From Yersinia thracica (lineage in GTDB: Bacteria; Pseudomonadota; Gammaproteobacteria; Enterobacterales; Enterobacteriaceae), in contig NZ_CABHXX010000133.1 in NCBI RefSeq assembly GCF_902170565.1, positions 62,001-126,000 on the forward strand: a stretch of DNA of 64,000 nucleotides. Direction: 5' to 3'. Within the stretch, counting starts at the first letter, position 1. Every line of letters starts with the position of its first letter. Shown one piece after another: positions 1 to 8,815 of the stretch. The notes beneath the pieces were generated by a model. The model had not been told where the DNA came from. It worked only from the letters and a program-made list of their open reading frames with translations, and did not search any database. The position numbers were made by a program, and so were the translations under genes.

Positions 1-47
1 GAGAGAGGCTCATCTTGAGCGCTTTCGTGCTGTGGTAACGCCGTCAT
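1..47 (-). CDS. glpC: Anaerobic glycerol-3-phosphate dehydrogenase subunit C, N-terminal fragment
   Basis: Only the first 15 codons lie in the window (MTALPQHESAQDEPL). The ATG at 45-47 overlaps the glpB stop codon at 44-46 in an ATGA arrangement, the usual sign of translational coupling. GlpC is the iron-sulfur subunit that links the GlpAB catalytic dimer to the membrane and passes electrons to menaquinone during anaerobic growth on glycerol 3-phosphate. No iron-sulfur motif is visible in so short a piece, so the call rests on position in the glpABC operon. The start is not like E. coli GlpC, which may mean a longer N terminus here. Confidence 0.7.
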   Translation of the reverse strand, partial: MTALPQHESAQDEPL

Positions 48-1318
48 AATGTCACCTCCATTGCGCTGACAATCTGCTCTGCCACGAACAATGCACTGGT
101 CAATGAAACCCCTGCACCGCACCCCTGTTGCAGCGGGTCATAGCCGCCGAGAACCGCGCCAATAACATGCAGGTTATCCAGCGCGACACCGCCACGCAGC
201 GCCCGTAACCGGTTATCGGTGTTCACGCCAAATTGCAAATAAGGTTGCGGCGCAAACATATTGCTGTGGCTCCAATCTGCTCGGTTTGGCAGTGATAAAA
301 TATCCAAGTCCAGTATGGGTTCATAGATATGCTCAAAAGTCGCCACCAGCCCATTACTGAAGAAACTGCCGCTCGCCAGCACCATCTGGGCCGCCCGCAG
401 CGGAATATCACCATGATTGCGGCTATACAGCCCGGTAATTCGGTTCCCTACCAGTTCGGCGCGCAATACTGCATCACCCGGCATGACAATACCGCCCAAT
501 TGCTGGAAACGACGGCGCAGGGCTTGATGTAAGCGCATGCCGAGCAATGACGGTGGTAATGTTGGCAACAATTGAATTGGTTTGCCCACCGCCGCACGCA
601 GCGCTTCTAAGGGTGCTGATTCATCCAGCCCAATGCAGGCTGGCAGTAAAATCATTTCCGCTGTTGATGACAACCGCGCCAGTTCATCGGCCAGCGGTTG
701 CCGGTTTTCGGGCAAATCCAGCACCCGCGCAATATTCACCGCACGGAATTCACTGGGATTATCGCGCAAGCGGTCGAGCGCCGGTAAATGCAGATAATCT
801 GCTGTAGCTTCAACGCCCTGCTCCTGCAAAGCACTGGCAACCATCTGTGGCTGAAAATCGAGGAATCCTTCAATGCCAATTACCGCCACTTTTTGCCACG
901 GCAGCGGGCCTTTTAATGGCGCGACGGGAATATCCGACGAACTCAACCACGTGGGGCGGCAGCTGCCCAGCGGGGTCAGGCGCAAGTGATTTTCAGCCGC
1001 GCTGCCGACCAGATTCAGCCCGCAGCGGCTTAACAAGGATTCAGCTTGATACGCAAGCTCGCCCACCGGCCCTGTTTGTCCCATTTTGCTATAAGGGTGT
1101 TCAGGCGCTAGCTCCGCTAAGGTTTCAAGCGCTGAAAGTGGCTGGCTGACCGCCTGCCCATTGGGTAATTTCGCCAACAGATCCAAAGAACCGGAGGAGA
1201 AATGCAGCGCATTTTGACCGGCGCTGACAATCGCGCAATATTTACCTTGCTCGGCGAGGCGGATACCGCAAGCCAGCCCAGCTAATCCACCACCGATGAT
1301 AATCACATCAAATTTCAT
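44..1318 (-). CDS. glpB: Anaerobic glycerol-3-phosphate dehydrogenase subunit B
   Basis: A 424-residue FAD/FMN-binding flavoprotein with an N-terminal dinucleotide-binding motif (IIIGGGLAGLACG, about residues 6-18) and a C-terminal GAVLGGYDP segment typical of GlpB. With GlpA and GlpC it oxidises sn-glycerol 3-phosphate to dihydroxyacetone phosphate at the inner membrane under anaerobic conditions. The open frame extends upstream, but the ATG at 1316-1318 is preferred because it puts the flavin motif at the N terminus as in E. coli and overlaps the end of glpA by only 11 bp. It sits in the glpABC operon between glpA and glpC. Confidence 0.95.
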   Translation of the reverse strand: MKFDVIIIGGGLAGLACGIRLAEQGKYCAIVSAGQNALHFSSGSLDLLAKLPNGQAVSQPLSALETLAELAPEHPYSKMGQTGPVGELAYQAESLLSRCGLNLVGSAAENHLRLTPLGSCRPTWLSSSDIPVAPLKGPLPWQKVAVIGIEGFLDFQPQMVASALQEQGVEATADYLHLPALDRLRDNPSEFRAVNIARVLDLPENRQPLADELARLSSTAEMILLPACIGLDESAPLEALRAAVGKPIQLLPTLPPSLLGMRLHQALRRRFQQLGGIVMPGDAVLRAELVGNRITGLYSRNHGDIPLRAAQMVLASGSFFSNGLVATFEHIYEPILDLDILSLPNRADWSHSNMFAPQPYLQFGVNTDNRLRALRGGVALDNLHVIGAVLGGYDPLQQGCGAGVSLTSALFVAEQIVSAMEVTL

Positions 1319-2963
1319 CGCGTTTCTCCTGCACATGGGCCGCACTCGGGCTATCATCCAAACCACAAAGTCCTTGATAAACCCAATGGGTAAACTCACT
1401 TTCCCGCAGCGCGTCGCCCCAAGCTATTGGGCGCACACCTTTCCAGCGCTCATTCAAAAACTGGCTAAGTTGTTCACGGGATTGTTGCGGTGTGGTCACT
1501 TTAAAACGGCTGAGTAAGCCCGCCGCCCGGCAAGCGCAAAGCTCTCCCTGGCACGTCCCCATACCAACGCGAGTGCGGCGGCGTAAATCCAATAGGTTAT
1601 TAACTGACAAAGATTCAATGGCATAGCGCACTTCACCGGCGGTGACCGCCTCGCATTCACACACTAAACTGTTGTCCAGACGGTTTCCTGCTAATAACTG
1701 GGTCGCGCGGTCGCCATGACGATAAACGGCTGAGCCGCGAATACTGGCGGGCAAAGAAATCACTTTGCTGAGGGTTTGTTCTGCTGATTGCTGTGAACCA
1801 GGAAGTGGCTCTTGGGCCGTGGTGCAAGCCGCTGTCACACCAAGCTTTTCACAAACTTTATCTGTTGCCCACTCAGCCATCAACCGGTAAGTCATCAACT
1901 TGCCGCCAGTGATGGTGATAAAGCCCTCCAGCCCATCACGGCTGGCGTGGTCAAGCAAGACGATGCCGCGGCTGACATTACGCCCCGACGGATCATCATC
2001 ACTGGCGACCAGCGGCCTGACTCCGGCATAAGCGCGTAAAATGCGCGTTTGCGCCAGTTGCGGCGATAATTTTGACCCTTCGCGAATTAAGGTATCCACC
2101 TCTTGTGCCGTGACGACCATATTATCTATCTGATCGTATTCAATATGAGTGGAGGTGGTGCCGATCAGTGAAATGGTATCGCCCGGTACCAAAATATCGG
2201 CGTCAGCCGGTTTACGGCAGCGGTTGATCACCATGTTGTTGATGCGGTGGCCGAGGATCAACAGCGCGCCTTTGGCAGGAAACATGCGAATACGAAGATC
2301 GGCATATTCAGCAATGTGCTGACCCCAGATCCCCGCCGCATTGACCACGATTTGCGCATGGATATCATATTGACGCTGATTTTTACTGTCGAAAACGCGC
2401 ACGCCGCTCACCCGGTCGCCGTGACGTAATAATCCGATAACTTGATGATAAGTCAGTACATTGGCCCCGTGCTCACGGGCATCCAACATATTGGCGGCGG
2501 TGAGGCGGAAGGGGTCAACTGTGCCATCTGGCACACGGACGGCAGCAATCAGCGTGGGGTTAGCAGCAGGTTCCAGCCGCAATGCTTGCTTTGGATCAAT
2601 AGCTTCGGCGTCGATCCCCGCCTCCTGGCAGCGCGCAATAAACTGCGCCTGATATTCCAGTGAGTCTTCCGGCAAGGTGATAAACAAACCATCGGTTTGC
2701 TCAATACAATGGCGGGCAATACGTTTCAGAATCCGGTTTTCTTCAATACATTCACGGGCGGATTCGCTGTCAGTCACAGCATAACGCGCACCACTGTGTA
2801 ATAAGCCATGGTTGCGGCCAGTCGCGCCGGTGGCAATATCATGCCGCTCAAGCAGAGTACAAGCCAAACCCCGCCGAGCACAGTCTCGGGCAATTCCGGC
2901 ACCCGTCGCGCCACCACCAATGATGATGACATCCGTTTCTGTGTAAGGAGAACTGTTCGTCAT
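1308..2963 (-). CDS. glpA: Anaerobic glycerol-3-phosphate dehydrogenase subunit A
   Basis: A 551-residue catalytic flavoprotein. Visible are the N-terminal FAD-binding motif (VIIIGGGATGAG, about residues 12-23), the RHDIATGATGRNHGLLHSGARY region shared by GlpA/GlpD enzymes, and a C-terminal cysteine-rich BFD-type segment (CECEAVTAGE followed by GTCQGELCACR) that should bind an iron-sulfur centre. It oxidises glycerol 3-phosphate to dihydroxyacetone phosphate with GlpB and GlpC. An in-frame ATG lies at 2975, but the ATG at 2963 has GGGG nine bases upstream and leaves ten residues before the flavin motif, as in E. coli. It is transcribed divergently from glpT. Confidence 0.96.
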   Translation of the reverse strand: MTNSSPYTETDVIIIGGGATGAGIARDCARRGLACTLLERHDIATGATGRNHGLLHSGARYAVTDSESARECIEENRILKRIARHCIEQTDGLFITLPEDSLEYQAQFIARCQEAGIDAEAIDPKQALRLEPAANPTLIAAVRVPDGTVDPFRLTAANMLDAREHGANVLTYHQVIGLLRHGDRVSGVRVFDSKNQRQYDIHAQIVVNAAGIWGQHIAEYADLRIRMFPAKGALLILGHRINNMVINRCRKPADADILVPGDTISLIGTTSTHIEYDQIDNMVVTAQEVDTLIREGSKLSPQLAQTRILRAYAGVRPLVASDDDPSGRNVSRGIVLLDHASRDGLEGFITITGGKLMTYRLMAEWATDKVCEKLGVTAACTTAQEPLPGSQQSAEQTLSKVISLPASIRGSAVYRHGDRATQLLAGNRLDNSLVCECEAVTAGEVRYAIESLSVNNLLDLRRRTRVGMGTCQGELCACRAAGLLSRFKVTTPQQSREQLSQFLNERWKGVRPIAWGDALRESEFTHWVYQGLCGLDDSPSAAHVQEKRDEI

Positions 2964-3099
2964 GAAAGACCCCATATTATCAGACAGCCGCCTGGCGGCT
3001 AATTATGAGTCTATTGAGCCACAGTCTTTATGGGTATTGTTTGATAAGGAACAAAAACGAACTAAAAACGAAAATAATATGGTGTATAAAAACCATGAT

Positions 3100-3115
3100 T
3101 GTGATCAAAGTCACA
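3100..3115. promoter_or_regulatory. CRP binding site between glpA and glpT
   Basis: TGTGATCAAAGTCACA matches the CRP consensus TGTGA-N6-TCACA at all ten conserved bases. It lies in the 397-bp divergent region between glpA (start 2963) and glpT (start 3361), where the E. coli glpACB-glpTQ region also carries CRP sites. Activation by cAMP-CRP of one or both operons is the expected role. Confidence 0.85.
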
Positions 3116-3233
3116 GGTAATTTGTCATTAGCGGTTTCAAAATGTTAACCAATCGCTCAAAATTGCCGCCGCTTTCATATAACTGTAACAAATGCGCCAT
3201 CACTCACAGATAAGTTTCGCAATCCTATCTAGT

Positions 3234-3255
3234 ATGACGCTCGTTATGGAACATA
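3234..3255. promoter_or_regulatory. Possible GlpR operator upstream of glpT
   Basis: The stretch contains TCGTTATGGAACAT, which agrees with much of the known GlpR operator (ATGTTCG and CGAACAT half-sites around a TA-rich centre); the left half-site is poor. Further loose AACGAA/GGAACA half-sites lie at about 3048-3072, nearer glpA. In E. coli this intergenic region holds several GlpR operators. The assignment is by eye and a weight-matrix score would be needed to settle it. Confidence 0.4.
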
Positions 3256-3360
3256 AACGACAATTGCTGCGCCGTTTACCCATCGGCAGCGTTTAACCAC
3301 CGGATAGATACCAGGCTATACCGGAGTCAAAAACTACAAAAAAAGCCATCGGAGGCACTC

Positions 3361-4725
3361 ATGTTGAGTATTTTTAAGCCCGCGCCACATGTGGCACGGC
3401 TGCCCGCAGACCAGGTTGACCCCACCTACCGCCGCTTACGCTGGCAAATTTTCATGGGTATATTCTTCGGTTACGCGGCCTACTATCTGGTGCGTAAAAA
3501 CTTTACTCTGGCCATGCCGTATTTGATCGAACAAGGTTTCTCTCGTGGGGATCTGGGTTTCGCACTATCCGGTATTTCTATTGCTTATGGTTTCTCAAAA
3601 TTCATCATGGGTTCGGTGTCTGACCGTTCGAATCCACGAGTATTCCTCTCTGCCGGTTTGATTCTCTCCGCAGCCGTGATGCTGTTTATGGGTTTCGTAC
3701 CTTGGGCAACATCCAGTATCGCCGTGATGTTTGTGCTGCTGTTCTTATGCGGCTGGTTCCAGGGGATGGGTTGGCCGCCATGTGGCCGTACCATGGTGCA
3801 CTGGTGGTCGAAGAAAGAACGCGGCAGTATCGTTTCGGTCTGGAACTGCGCCCATAATGTCGGTGGTGGCTTGCCGCCATTACTGTTCTTGCTGGGTATG
3901 GCATGGTTTAACGACTGGAAAGCTGCGCTCTATATGCCCGCTTTCGGTGCCATTTTGGTGGCATTGATTGTCTTCGGCCTGATGCGTGATACTCCTCAAT
4001 CTGTTGGCTTGCCTCCGATTGAAGAGTACAAAAACGACTATCCGGATGACTATAGCGAAGAAGCGGAAGAAGAGCTGACCGCGAAACAAATCTTTATGCA
4101 ATACATCTTGCCCAACAAACTGTTGTGGTATATCGCGATTGCTAACGTTTTTGTTTATTTGCTACGTTACGGCATCCTCGACTGGTCACCAACCTACCTG
4201 AAAGAAGTCAAACACTTCGCGCTGGATAAATCCTCATGGGCTTATTTCCTGTATGAATACGCTGGTATTCCAGGGACGCTGCTGTGTGGTTGGATGTCCG
4301 ACAAAGTGTTTAAAGGTAACCGTGGTGCCACCGGTGTGTTCTTTATGACATTGGTAACTATCGCGACCATCATTTACTGGCTGAACCCGGTCGGTAACCC
4401 AGGTATCGATATGGCCTGTATGATCACTATCGGCTTCCTGATTTACGGCCCGGTGATGTTAATTGGCTTGCATGCCCTTGAATTAGCGCCGAAAAAAGCA
4501 GCGGGTACTGCCGCAGGATTTACCGGTTTGTTCGGTTATCTGGGTGGCTCGGTTGCGGCCAGCGCCATTGTTGGTTACACCGTTGACTACTTCGGTTGGG
4601 ACGGTGGCTTTATGGTCATGATTGGCGGCAGCATTATAGCGGTTCTGTTATTGGTCGTCGTCATGTTCAGTGAGAAAAAACATCACGCTGAGCTGGCCAG
4701 ACAGGCCGAGCTGGATAAAAAATAA
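3361..4725 (+). CDS. glpT: Glycerol-3-phosphate:phosphate antiporter GlpT
   Basis: A 454-residue major facilitator superfamily protein with twelve predicted membrane segments. It imports sn-glycerol 3-phosphate in exchange for inorganic phosphate. The two substrate-phosphate arginines known from E. coli have clear counterparts, in YYLVRKNFT near the N terminus and in [10 protein letters not shown] in the second half; the functional histidine is present in WNCAHNVGG. The length is two residues more than the E. coli protein. A good ribosome binding site (GGAGG at 3351-3355) precedes the ATG. It is followed by a terminator and then glpQ, the usual operon partner. Confidence 0.97.
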   Translation: MLSIFKPAPHVARLPADQVDPTYRRLRWQIFMGIFFGYAAYYLVRKNFTLAMPYLIEQGFSRGDLGFALSGISIAYGFSKFIMGSVSDRSNPRVFLSAGLILSAAVMLFMGFVPWATSSIAVMFVLLFLCGWFQGMGWPPCGRTMVHWWSKKERGSIVSVWNCAHNVGGGLPPLLFLLGMAWFNDWKAALYMPAFGAILVALIVFGLMRDTPQSVGLPPIEEYKNDYPDDYSEEAEEELTAKQIFMQYILPNKLLWYIAIANVFVYLLRYGILDWSPTYLKEVKHFALDKSSWAYFLYEYAGIPGTLLCGWMSDKVFKGNRGATGVFFMTLVTIATIIYWLNPVGNPGIDMACMITIGFLIYGPVMLIGLHALELAPKKAAGTAAGFTGLFGYLGGSVAASAIVGYTVDYFGWDGGFMVMIGGSIIAVLLLVVVMFSEKKHHAELARQAELDKK

Positions 4726-4750
4726 TATCCAAATGATTAAGTAGCTTACA

Positions 4751-4796
4751 GGCTGTGCCGTTATCTATATGGATTAATAACGACACAGCCTTTTTT
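4751..4796 (+). terminator. Rho-independent terminator after glpT
   Basis: A stem GGCTGTGCCGTTAT (4751-4764) pairs with ATAACGACACAGCC (4777-4790) with one mismatch and is followed by six T. It lies between glpT and glpQ, so it should reduce read-through from glpT into glpQ. Confidence 0.8.
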
Positions 4797-4801
4797 ACCC
4801 C

Positions 4802-4873
4802 TACCCGATACCCAATAGATTTCAAGTTGCAGGAAGGCGGCACACATCTGCAGCTTGAAAGATGACGGGTATA
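4802..4873. repeat. Short ERIC element between glpT and glpQ
   Basis: The outer arms of an ERIC palindrome are present (TACCCGAT...TTTCAAGTTGCAGG and CTGCAGCTTGAAAGATG with ACGGGTATA), but the central AAGTAAGTGATTCGGG core is missing. This is an internally deleted ERIC copy of about 70 bp. Its right end directly abuts the glpQ ribosome binding site. Confidence 0.8.
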
Positions 4874-4888
4874 AAAGGAGCACTATCA

Positions 4889-5995
4889 ATGCAAACCCAC
4901 ATCAAATCACTGATAGCGAGTATGATTCTGGCATCCTCAGTCGTCGGCATGGCGCAGGCGGCAGAACCCTTAGTCAAAGATAAATCAGCAGATAAAGTTG
5001 TCATCGCGCATCGCGGTGCCAGTGGCTACTTGCCGGAGCACTCACTGCCCGCTAAAGCGATGGCCTACGCACAAGGTGCTGATTATCTTGAACAAGATTT
5101 GGTGATGACCAAAGATAATGAGTTAGTGGTTCTCCATGACCATTATCTCGACCGAGTGACAGATGTCGCCGATCGCTTCCCTGATCGCGCCCGTAAAGAT
5201 GGCCGTTATTACGCCATTGACTTCACTCTGCCGGAAATCAAATCACTGAAATTTACCGAAGGCTTTGATATTGGTAAAGATGGTAAGAAAGTGCAGAGCT
5301 ATCCGGGCCGCTTCCCAATGGGCAAGTCTGATTTCCGTGTGCACACTTTCCAGGAAGAGATTGAATTTGTTCAGGGGCTGAATCATTCAACCGGTAAAAA
5401 TATTGGTATCTACCCTGAAATCAAAGCGCCATGGTTCCATAAGCAGGAAGGGAAAGATATTTCCACCAAGGTGTTGGAAGTATTGAAACAGTACGGTTAC
5501 ACCACCAAAGCCGATAAAGTCTATCTGCAATGCTTTGATGCCAATGAATTAAAACGCATCAAAAATGAGCTGGAACCCAAGATGGGCATGGACCTGAAAC
5601 TGGTTCAACTGGTGGCTTACACTGACTGGAAAGAAACCTACGAACAGAAACCTAATGGCGAGTGGGTTAATTACAGCTATGACTGGATGTTCAAGCCAGG
5701 CGCAATGAAGAAAATCGCGCAATATGCTGACGGCATCGGCCCTGACTACCATATGCTGGTGGTTGAAACCTCGACGCCAAATAACATCAAGCTGACAGAT
5801 ATGGTCAAGGAAGCGCATGCCAGCAATATGATGGTGCATCCGTTTACTATCCGCGCGGACAAACTGCCTAAATACGCCACTGATGTAAACCAACTGTTTG
5901 ATATTATTTACAATCAAGCCGGGGTTGACGGGGTATTTACCGACTTCCCAGATAAGGGTGTGCAATTCCTGCAAAAACAGGGGCAACACCAGTAA
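4889..5995 (+). CDS. glpQ: Periplasmic glycerophosphodiester phosphodiesterase GlpQ
   Basis: A 368-residue secreted enzyme that hydrolyses glycerophosphodiesters to sn-glycerol 3-phosphate and an alcohol, supplying GlpT. A signal peptide (about residues 1-25, ending in AQAAEP) is followed by the GDPD hallmark HRGASGYLPEHS, the acidic metal-ligand segment YLEQDLVMTKD and LHDHYLDRVTDV. The ATG at 4889 has AAAAGGAG (4874-4881 region) upstream; an earlier in-frame ATG at 4862 lies inside the ERIC arm and is not preferred. glpQ is separated from glpT by a terminator and a short ERIC. Confidence 0.96.
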   Translation: MQTHIKSLIASMILASSVVGMAQAAEPLVKDKSADKVVIAHRGASGYLPEHSLPAKAMAYAQGADYLEQDLVMTKDNELVVLHDHYLDRVTDVADRFPDRARKDGRYYAIDFTLPEIKSLKFTEGFDIGKDGKKVQSYPGRFPMGKSDFRVHTFQEEIEFVQGLNHSTGKNIGIYPEIKAPWFHKQEGKDISTKVLEVLKQYGYTTKADKVYLQCFDANELKRIKNELEPKMGMDLKLVQLVAYTDWKETYEQKPNGEWVNYSYDWMFKPGAMKKIAQYADGIGPDYHMLVVETSTPNNIKLTDMVKEAHASNMMVHPFTIRADKLPKYATDVNQLFDIIYNQAGVDGVFTDFPDKGVQFLQKQGQHQ

Positions 5996-6041
5996 GTGAC
6001 TTATCTGAGATAACTTAAGATCTCGGATAACTTAACATAAG

Positions 6042-6076
6042 AAATGGCGCACTCATCTACAGTGCGCCATTTTTTT
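6042..6076. terminator. Terminator between glpQ and yigL (convergent)
   Basis: AAATGGCGCACT (6042-6053) and AGTGCGCCATTT (6061-6072) form a perfect 12-bp stem with a seven-base loop followed by T residues. The stem is flanked by A residues on the other side, so it can serve both glpQ and the convergent yigL. Confidence 0.88.
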
Positions 6077-6091
6077 ACTGCAATAAATCAG

Positions 6092-6901
6092 TTATTTATC
6101 AGTGCCTAAAAACATTTTTCGCAGATAATGGGGTACTGCGTCATCGGCATTTGAGCCGATCACTTCCAGGTTCGGCAACATATCTTTTAGACGCTGATGG
6201 GCATCGCGCATGATACAGCCCTTGCCCGACATAGACAGCATTTCCAGATCATTCATACCATCACCAAACGCGATACATTCTTTCAATGAATAACCAATGA
6301 TTTTAGACACTTGCTCAAGCGCATGGCCCTTGGATACTCCGCCGCCCATCACTTCCAGACAGGTCGGGAAAGAGAAGCTGACATTCACTCGATCGCCCCA
6401 ACGCGCATTGATGGCTTCTTCCAAAATCAATAACTTATCGTGATCTTCGCAGGTGAAGTAAACCTTACACACCCCGTCGGTCGGCAGCAAAGCCGGTTCG
6501 AACACTTGATATTTGAACACCGACTCGCGGAAAAACTCTTCCTGTTCAGGGCTTTCTCGGTTCATGTACCATTCATCATTCAAATAAACGTTGGTCAGAA
6601 TATCTGGATTGTGATGTTCAATATTGTACAGATCACGGGCAATGTCAGCATCGAGGTTATGACTGAAAATCAGTTCCCCTGCGGTGTTATGCACGCGCGC
6701 GCCGTTGGAGGTTATCATAAAGGCGCTGATATCCAGGTTGTCGCGGATTTGGGCCACATCAATATGGTGGCGGCCAGTCGCAAACACAAAGTGCACATCG
6801 CGCTGCGTCAGCAACTTGAGTGTCTCTTTGGTATAAGGCGTCAATATGTGGTCAGGTGACAGCAGGGTGCCATCTAAATCGGAAGCAACAACATGATACA
6901 T
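6092..6901 (-). CDS. yigL: HAD-family (Cof-type) phosphatase YigL
   Basis: A 269-residue haloacid-dehalogenase-type hydrolase. Motif I is DLDGTLLSPDH (about residues 8-18), motif II lies in the FATGRH segment and motif IV is FGDGMNDLEML near residue 210. The E. coli homologue dephosphorylates pyridoxal phosphate and some sugar phosphates and is a target of the sugar-stress small RNA SgrS through the pldB-yigL message. Here it lies 11 bp after pldB on the same strand, so the dicistronic layout is kept. Confidence 0.92.
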   Translation of the reverse strand: MYHVVASDLDGTLLSPDHILTPYTKETLKLLTQRDVHFVFATGRHHIDVAQIRDNLDISAFMITSNGARVHNTAGELIFSHNLDADIARDLYNIEHHNPDILTNVYLNDEWYMNRESPEQEEFFRESVFKYQVFEPALLPTDGVCKVYFTCEDHDKLLILEEAINARWGDRVNVSFSFPTCLEVMGGGVSKGHALEQVSKIIGYSLKECIAFGDGMNDLEMLSMSGKGCIMRDAHQRLKDMLPNLEVIGSNADDAVPHYLRKMFLGTDK

Positions 6902-6912
6902 AGCGGTATGTT

Positions 6913-7941
6913 CTAACCTCTGGTGGTGTCGGGATCTTGAGGGCCGACTGATGATTGATGTTGCGCAAAAAAGCGCAATATGGCGCTTAGCGCCTCGGCA
7001 CGCAGGGTGTCCCGTTCGAACAGGATCTCATGGCGTGCACCTTGAATGACCTTAGGCTGCCCCCCTTCGCAAGGGTGCCCCGCCAGAATCATTGCCTGAG
7101 AAAATGCATTATGGGCCGGGTTATGTACTACCCGATCCTCGCTGGCCTGTAGTAACAGAACCGGCGTAGTAATTTTGTCTGCCTGGGCGATAATTTGCTC
7201 ACCCACCAGCATGCTTTCACGGATCCAATGATAAGTTGGCCCGCCGACACGGATTTCTGGTGCATCCGCATATTGGCGCAAATAGCGGCGATAGCGCTCA
7301 CGGCTGTGAGTCAACATATTGACCATATAGGGTAATGGCCGCCATTGCCCGGTGCCGATGGCGTAATAATCCCGCAGTTTTTGATGCTTTTCAGCCCAGT
7401 CGACAATCCGGTGAGCCAGCCAGCCCGGCATCGGCAAATGGATGCCAAACATCGGCGCACAAAGCGCCACGGCATCAAATACCTCGGGCTGCTGCGCCAA
7501 AAAGCGCGTCAGAATTGCGCCCCCCATAGAATGGGCCAGTGCAAAACGCTGCTGATAATGGCTACCGGTTATTTCGCGCTGCACCAACTGCGCAAAATCT
7601 TCAATGTAATCATCAAATTTGATCACATGTCCGCGGTTACCATCCTCCAGCATACGCCCTGATCGCCCCTGACCACGGTGATCCAACACTATAACATCAT
7701 AGCCTTGCTGGAAGAGATCATAAGCAACTTCGGGGTATTTGACGTAACTTTCAATGCGGCCAGGCACCACCACTACCACGCGGGTATGTTCGGGAGAGCG
7801 AAAACGGACATAGCGAATGGGGATATTATCGACCCCCATAAACTCGTCTTCATCCCGCTGCTGCCAAAAATCTAACAATGGGCCGTTAACAAAAGCAGCA
7901 AACTGCTCTTCACGGGCCAACCAGCTATTATCTAACGGCAT
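6913..7941 (-). CDS. pldB: Lysophospholipase L2 PldB
   Basis: A 342-residue alpha/beta hydrolase. The nucleophile elbow is AHSMGGA (about residues 148-154); LDHRGQGRSGR before it and QGARHEILFE near the C terminus fit the oxyanion and catalytic histidine regions. In E. coli the enzyme is associated with the inner membrane and cleaves lysophospholipids. It heads a pldB-yigL operon. The start codon lies in the first unit of a 21-bp tandem repeat, so upstream sequence repeats the first codons (see the repeat feature). Confidence 0.92.
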   Translation of the reverse strand: MPLDNSWLAREEQFAAFVNGPLLDFWQQRDEDEFMGVDNIPIRYVRFRSPEHTRVVVVVPGRIESYVKYPEVAYDLFQQGYDVIVLDHRGQGRSGRMLEDGNRGHVIKFDDYIEDFAQLVQREITGSHYQQRFALAHSMGGAILTRFLAQQPEVFDAVALCAPMFGIHLPMPGWLAHRIVDWAEKHQKLRDYYAIGTGQWRPLPYMVNMLTHSRERYRRYLRQYADAPEIRVGGPTYHWIRESMLVGEQIIAQADKITTPVLLLQASEDRVVHNPAHNAFSQAMILAGHPCEGGQPKVIQGARHEILFERDTLRAEALSAILRFFAQHQSSVGPQDPDTTRG

Positions 7942-7998
7942 AGTTTGTCTCTATAGCGGCATAGTTTGTCTCTATAGCGGCATAGTTTATCTCTAACA
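7936..7998. repeat. 21-bp tandem repeat over the pldB start
   Basis: Units at 7936-7956 and 7957-7977 are identical, and 7978-7998 is a slightly diverged third copy. Read in the direction of pldB, each unit contains ATGCCG. In the upstream copies it is followed by CTATAG, giving a Met-Pro-Leu-stop minicistron; in the last copy it is the pldB start (Met-Pro-Leu-Asp). The minicistrons are in the pldB frame because 21 is divisible by three. Confidence 0.85.
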
Positions 7999-8146
7999 AC
8001 ATAGTGCGGCCCGATATAATATAACGTTATAAATCATAGCTGATTGCATCCTTTGGCTGGAGTAACTGGGCACTCTGTGAGCCATAGCACAATGATTAGC
8101 AATAGAGTATTGTGGCATAAATTTATGCATTCAGGGAGTTTTGCCA

Positions 8147-8767
8147 ATGACATTAGATTGGTGGTTAACTTATCTGCTGACCACAATTATTCTCAGTTTG
8201 TCCCCCGGTTCGGGTGCCATCAACACCATGAGCACCACCATCAGTCATGGCACGCGCGGCGTGATTGCCTCCATCTGCGGATTACAATTGGGGCTGGCTG
8301 TACATATTGTGCTGGTCGGTGTGGGCCTTGGCGCACTGATTTCACAATCTCTGCTGGCATTTGAACTATTAAAATGGCTCGGAGCGGCTTATTTAATTTG
8401 GCTTGGCATACAACAATGGCGCGCCGCCGGGGCGCTGGACTTGCATGCATTGGCGAACAGCATGCCACGGCGCAAGTTGTTTAAACGCGCAGTGTTCGTC
8501 AACCTGACCAACCCGAAAAGCATTGTTTTCCTGGCCGCGTTGTTCCCACAATTTGTCCTGCCGCATCAACCGCAGGTGGCGCAATATCTGATTCTCGGCA
8601 GCACCAGTGTGATAGTCGATATTATCGTGATGATGGGTTACGCGACTCTTGCTACGCGAATTGCGGGCTGGATTAAATCACCGCAGCAAATGAAATTATT
8701 GAACCGAATATTTGGTAGCTTATTCATGTTGATAGGCGCATTACTGGCCACCGCACGAAAAGTATAA
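8147..8767 (+). CDS. rhtB: Homoserine/homoserine lactone efflux protein RhtB
   Basis: A 206-residue LysE-family exporter with about six membrane segments. The family signature [13 protein letters not shown] lies at about residues 16-28 and [18 protein letters not shown] near residue 120. It exports homoserine and homoserine lactone. The ATG at 8147 has AGGGAG at 8133-8138 upstream; a TTG two codons earlier is less likely. As in E. coli it stands alone, opposite to pldB and convergent with rhtC. Confidence 0.94.
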   Translation: MTLDWWLTYLLTTIILSLSPGSGAINTMSTTISHGTRGVIASICGLQLGLAVHIVLVGVGLGALISQSLLAFELLKWLGAAYLIWLGIQQWRAAGALDLHALANSMPRRKLFKRAVFVNLTNPKSIVFLAALFPQFVLPHQPQVAQYLILGSTSVIVDIIVMMGYATLATRIAGWIKSPQQMKLLNRIFGSLFMLIGALLATARKV

Positions 8768-8815
8768 CGCCGTTATGATGCCCCCAATCGGGCAATTCAC
8801 CGGTCGGGGAACTCG

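Noticed and set aside
5549-5989. 146-codon open frame opposite glpQ
   Set aside because: It is antisense to glpQ and its composition is that of a shadow of the coding strand.
7936-7998. Possible CRISPR array at the pldB repeats
   Set aside because: The repeats are direct tandem units of 21 bp without spacers, and there are no cas genes.
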